From contig CABRZK010000159.1 in the NCBI GenBank assembly GCA_902475415.1, positions 1 to 6,062 on the forward strand: a stretch of DNA of 6,062 nt. Reading direction: 5' to 3'. Under the pieces are notes generated by a model, which ran no database searches, had not been told where the DNA came from, and was given only the letters and a program-made list of their open reading frames with translations. Source of the stretch: an uncultured Eubacterium sp. GTDB lineage: Bacteria > Bacillota > Clostridia > Lachnospirales > Lachnospiraceae. This document shows positions 5,461-6,062 of this stretch, one piece after another (within the stretch, counting starts at the first letter, position 1; every line of letters starts with the position of its first letter). The position numbers and the translations under genes were made by a program.

Positions 5461-6062
5461 TTAAATATTGTACTCCGGTACAACGGTCTTTTCTTCAAAG
5501 AAGTAATCAAAGATTTTCTTTTTGTAGTGAGCAAAATCACTGCTGCCTCGGTCACGGTATTTTCCAAGTTCTACTTTGATGACATCTTTGATGCGACCAG
5601 GTCTGGCGGACATAACGACGATTCTGTCTGCCAGGAATACGGCTTCCTCGATATCATGTGTAACCATGATCATGGTATTATGGAACTGCTTGCGGATCTT
5701 TAATAATTCTTCCTGCAGTTCAATCTTGGTCAGGGCATCCAGTGCTCCGAACGGTTCATCCAGAAGCAGGATCTCCGGCTGGCTCACCAGTGATCTGGCG
5801 ATGGCTGCTCTCTGTGACATACCACCGGAAAGCTGACTTGGATATGCTTTCTTGAACTCGCTTAATTTTACCAGTTCCAGATATTGATCGGAAAGTTTTG
5901 TTTTTTCCTCTTTGCTCAGGCCTTTTAAACCAAGCTGTACATTTTTTTCAATGCTCATCCACGGAAACAGGCGGTGCTCCTGAAAGATCATGCCTCGATC
6001 CATGCCCGGATCGTTGACTTCTTTTCCGTCAGCAGTTACCAGACCAGTGTCGTTTTTCTCCA
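5461..6062 (-). CDS. ABC transporter ATPase, nitrate/sulfonate/taurine (SsuB/TauB) type, C-terminal part
   Basis: The frame is open at the right edge and ends at TAA 5463-5461, leaving about 200 residues of a protein usually about 250 long. The P-loop (Walker A) is outside the window. Counting from an internal Met at 6003: Q-loop MIFQEHRLFPW (Gln8), signature LSGGMSQR (58-65), Walker B and D-loop ILLLDEPFGALD (78-89), and switch His116 in MVTHD. The FQExRLFPW and DEPFGALD wording, with the tail SARPGRI, is typical of the NrtD/SsuB/TauB import ATPases. These power uptake of alkanesulfonates, nitrate, taurine or thiamine-precursor-like molecules with a TM permease and a lipoprotein. The partners should lie to the right. 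The internal ATG at 6003 is not the start, because coding similarity continues upstream to the edge. The true substrate cannot be told. Confidence 0.92.
   Translation of the reverse strand, partial: EKNDTGLVTADGKEVNDPGMDRGMIFQEHRLFPWMSIEKNVQLGLKGLSKEEKTKLSDQYLELVKLSEFKKAYPSQLSGGMSQRAAIARSLVSQPEILLLDEPFGALDALTKIELQEELLKIRKQFHNTMIMVTHDIEEAVFLADRIVVMSARPGRIKDVIKVELGKYRDRGSSDFAHYKKKIFDYFFEEKTVVPEYNI

Noticed and set aside
5373..5567. 64-codon minus-strand ORF between the ABC ATPase and the kinase
   Set aside because: More than half of it lies inside the ATPase gene in another frame, it spans the inverted repeat, and no ribosome binding site precedes it.
1..6062. tRNA, rRNA, CRISPR array, insertion-sequence ends or a defence system
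   Set aside because: No cloverleaf, no regularly spaced repeats, no transposase motifs and no terminal inverted repeats were seen.

Overview
The window looks like chromosomal DNA from a low-to-moderate GC Gram-positive anaerobe of the Clostridia, most likely Lachnospiraceae. This rests on AGGAG-type ribosome binding sites, sigma-A-like promoters, a hybrid histidine kinase, a clostridial CinA-domain protein, and an RND permease of the kind found in monoderm Firmicutes. Genus cannot be told. Every convincing gene is on the minus strand, so transcription runs from the right edge to the left.

Right to left along transcription: (i) 5461-6062 is the 3' part of an ABC ATPase of the nitrate/sulfonate/taurine type, cut by the right edge. 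(ii) 5262-5460 is a spacer holding a long inverted repeat (probable terminator) and then a good promoter. (iii) 3377-5261 is a seven-TM hybrid sensor kinase (7TM, HisKA, HATPase, REC). It is split by a +1 frame change at a run of seven T (4613-4619), so the membrane sensor and the catalytic part lie in different frames with a 53-base overlap. (iv) 3103-3350 is a gene graveyard. A ribosome binding site plus about 16 start codons resembling a clostridial AAA-ATPase family is joined out of frame to a C-terminal piece of an APC amino acid permease. (v) 3010-3047 is an 11-bp perfect stem-loop terminator. (vi) 2419-2904 is a stand-alone CinA C-terminal (PncC-like) protein with a near-consensus promoter. 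(vii) 2221-2418 is a spacer with a promoter, palindromes and repeated operator-like 13-mers. (viii) 1-2220 is the N-terminal 740 residues of an RND efflux permease, cut by the left edge.

The genes do not form one pathway. They read as four independent units: an ABC importer, a broken or switchable sensor kinase, a nucleotide-salvage/repair enzyme, and an efflux pump. The most notable points are the roughly 250-residue antiparallel coiled-coil hairpin built into the RND porter domain, the homopolymer frameshift in the kinase, and the two-gene deletion scar. No RNA genes, CRISPR arrays or insertion sequences were seen.
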